Source: Paracoccaceae bacterium
GTDB lineage: Bacteria > Pseudomonadota > Alphaproteobacteria > Rhodobacterales > Rhodobacteraceae
Assembly: GCA_012036325.1 (NCBI GenBank)
Contig: JAAUPC010000242.1
Coordinates: 1 to 5,790 of the forward strand
Direction: 5' to 3'
DNA: 5,790 bases
Shown here: positions 5,561 to 5,790 of the stretch, in pieces
Numbering within the stretch: position 1 is the first letter of the stretch
How the letters are laid out: every line of letters begins with the position of its first letter
The notes under the pieces: model-generated
The model's input: only the letters and a program-made list of their open reading frames with translations
Told to the model about the DNA's origin: nothing
Database searches by the model: none
Translations under genes and position numbers: made by a program

Positions 5561-5790
5561 CGGACAAAGCCGTTGAGGGAATGAGTTTCGAGGAGGCGAT
5601 GGCCGCCCTGGAGCAGGTGGTCGGCGCGCTGGAGCGGGGCGAAGTGCCGCTGGACCAATCGATTGCGCTTTATGAACGCGGAGCGAAGCTGAAGGCGCAT
5701 TGCGCGGCCAAGCTGGCCGAGGCGGAAGAGAAGGTGGAACTGATCCGCGCACAGGAAGGCCGCGCTGTCGGCACGAGCCGGCGGAGGGGC
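5557..5790 (+). CDS. xseB: Exodeoxyribonuclease VII small subunit (runs off the window)
   Basis: XseB is the small helical subunit of exonuclease VII, which with XseA degrades single-stranded DNA into acid-insoluble and then smaller oligonucleotides. The signature runs through MSFEEAMAALEQVVGALE (9-26), then GEVPLDQSIALYERGAKLK (28-46), then a helix rich in Ala, Glu and Lys ending in EEKVELI. This is the family's standard two-helix hairpin. It starts at ATG 5557, overlapping the deacetylase stop, so translation is coupled. No stop occurs before the window ends at codon 78, whereas the family is usually about 80 residues. The last residues (GTSRRRG) are odd: inserting one base near 5775 gives GTEPAEG, a more typical acidic tail. 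A lost base is therefore possible here. In related genomes I recall isoprenoid genes (ispA, dxs) following, but none are in view. Confidence 0.93.
   Translation, partial: MTDKAVEGMSFEEAMAALEQVVGALERGEVPLDQSIALYERGAKLKAHCAAKLAEAEEKVELIRAQEGRAVGTSRRRG

Noticed and set aside
1..5790. CRISPR array, tRNA, rRNA, insertion sequence, toxin-antitoxin or defence system
   Set aside because: No regularly spaced repeats, RNA gene signatures, transposase motifs or terminal inverted repeats were seen, and all larger genes but one belong to recognised families.

Overview
The window looks like an ordinary chromosomal segment of a GC-rich alphaproteobacterium. Rhodobacteraceae (Rhodobacter/Paracoccus-like) is the best guess. 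The reasons are the strong G/C bias at third codon positions, a PetP-like MarR regulator directly followed by an OmpR-type response regulator, and a deacetylase gene overlapping xseB. This placement rests on recognising protein families and gene order from memory, not on a database search.

Layout, left to right. A minus-strand gene for an unrecognised 280-residue protein (58-900) is followed by a 200-base gap and then a small plus-strand ORF (1103-1270) with a very strong Shine-Dalgarno. Next is a divergent organic-peroxide defence pair: ohrR (minus, 1341-1772) and ohr (plus, 1879-2307). The 106-base gap between them contains a promoter-like sequence and an OhrR-type palindrome. A strong, probably bidirectional terminator (2327-2353) separates ohr from the convergent branched-chain aminotransferase gene ilvE (minus, 2374-3240). 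Divergent from ilvE is a plus-strand run: a petP-like MarR regulator (3395-3889), a petR-like response regulator (3889-4583), an HDAC-superfamily deacetylase (4652-5560) and the start of xseB (5557-5790, running off the end). petP/petR overlap by one base and deacetylase/xseB by four. A hairpin plus a CCCCCG-rich motif lies between petR and the deacetylase gene.

How the genes work together: OhrR probably represses ohr until an organic hydroperoxide oxidises its single cysteine, and Ohr then reduces the peroxide. PetP/PetR is a regulator pair known from Rhodobacter capsulatus. IlvE, the deacetylase and XseB are housekeeping or metabolic functions with no obvious link to the regulators beyond gene order.

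The most notable anomaly is that the response-regulator frame is broken by what looks like one missing base near 4380, just inside the DNA-binding domain. A second, weaker sign of a lost base is near 5775 in xseB. Two such events about 1.4 kb apart suggest sequence error rather than biology, although the TGATG stop/start overlap at the petR break could permit reinitiation. I found no CRISPR array, tRNA, rRNA, insertion sequence or convincing novel multi-gene system.
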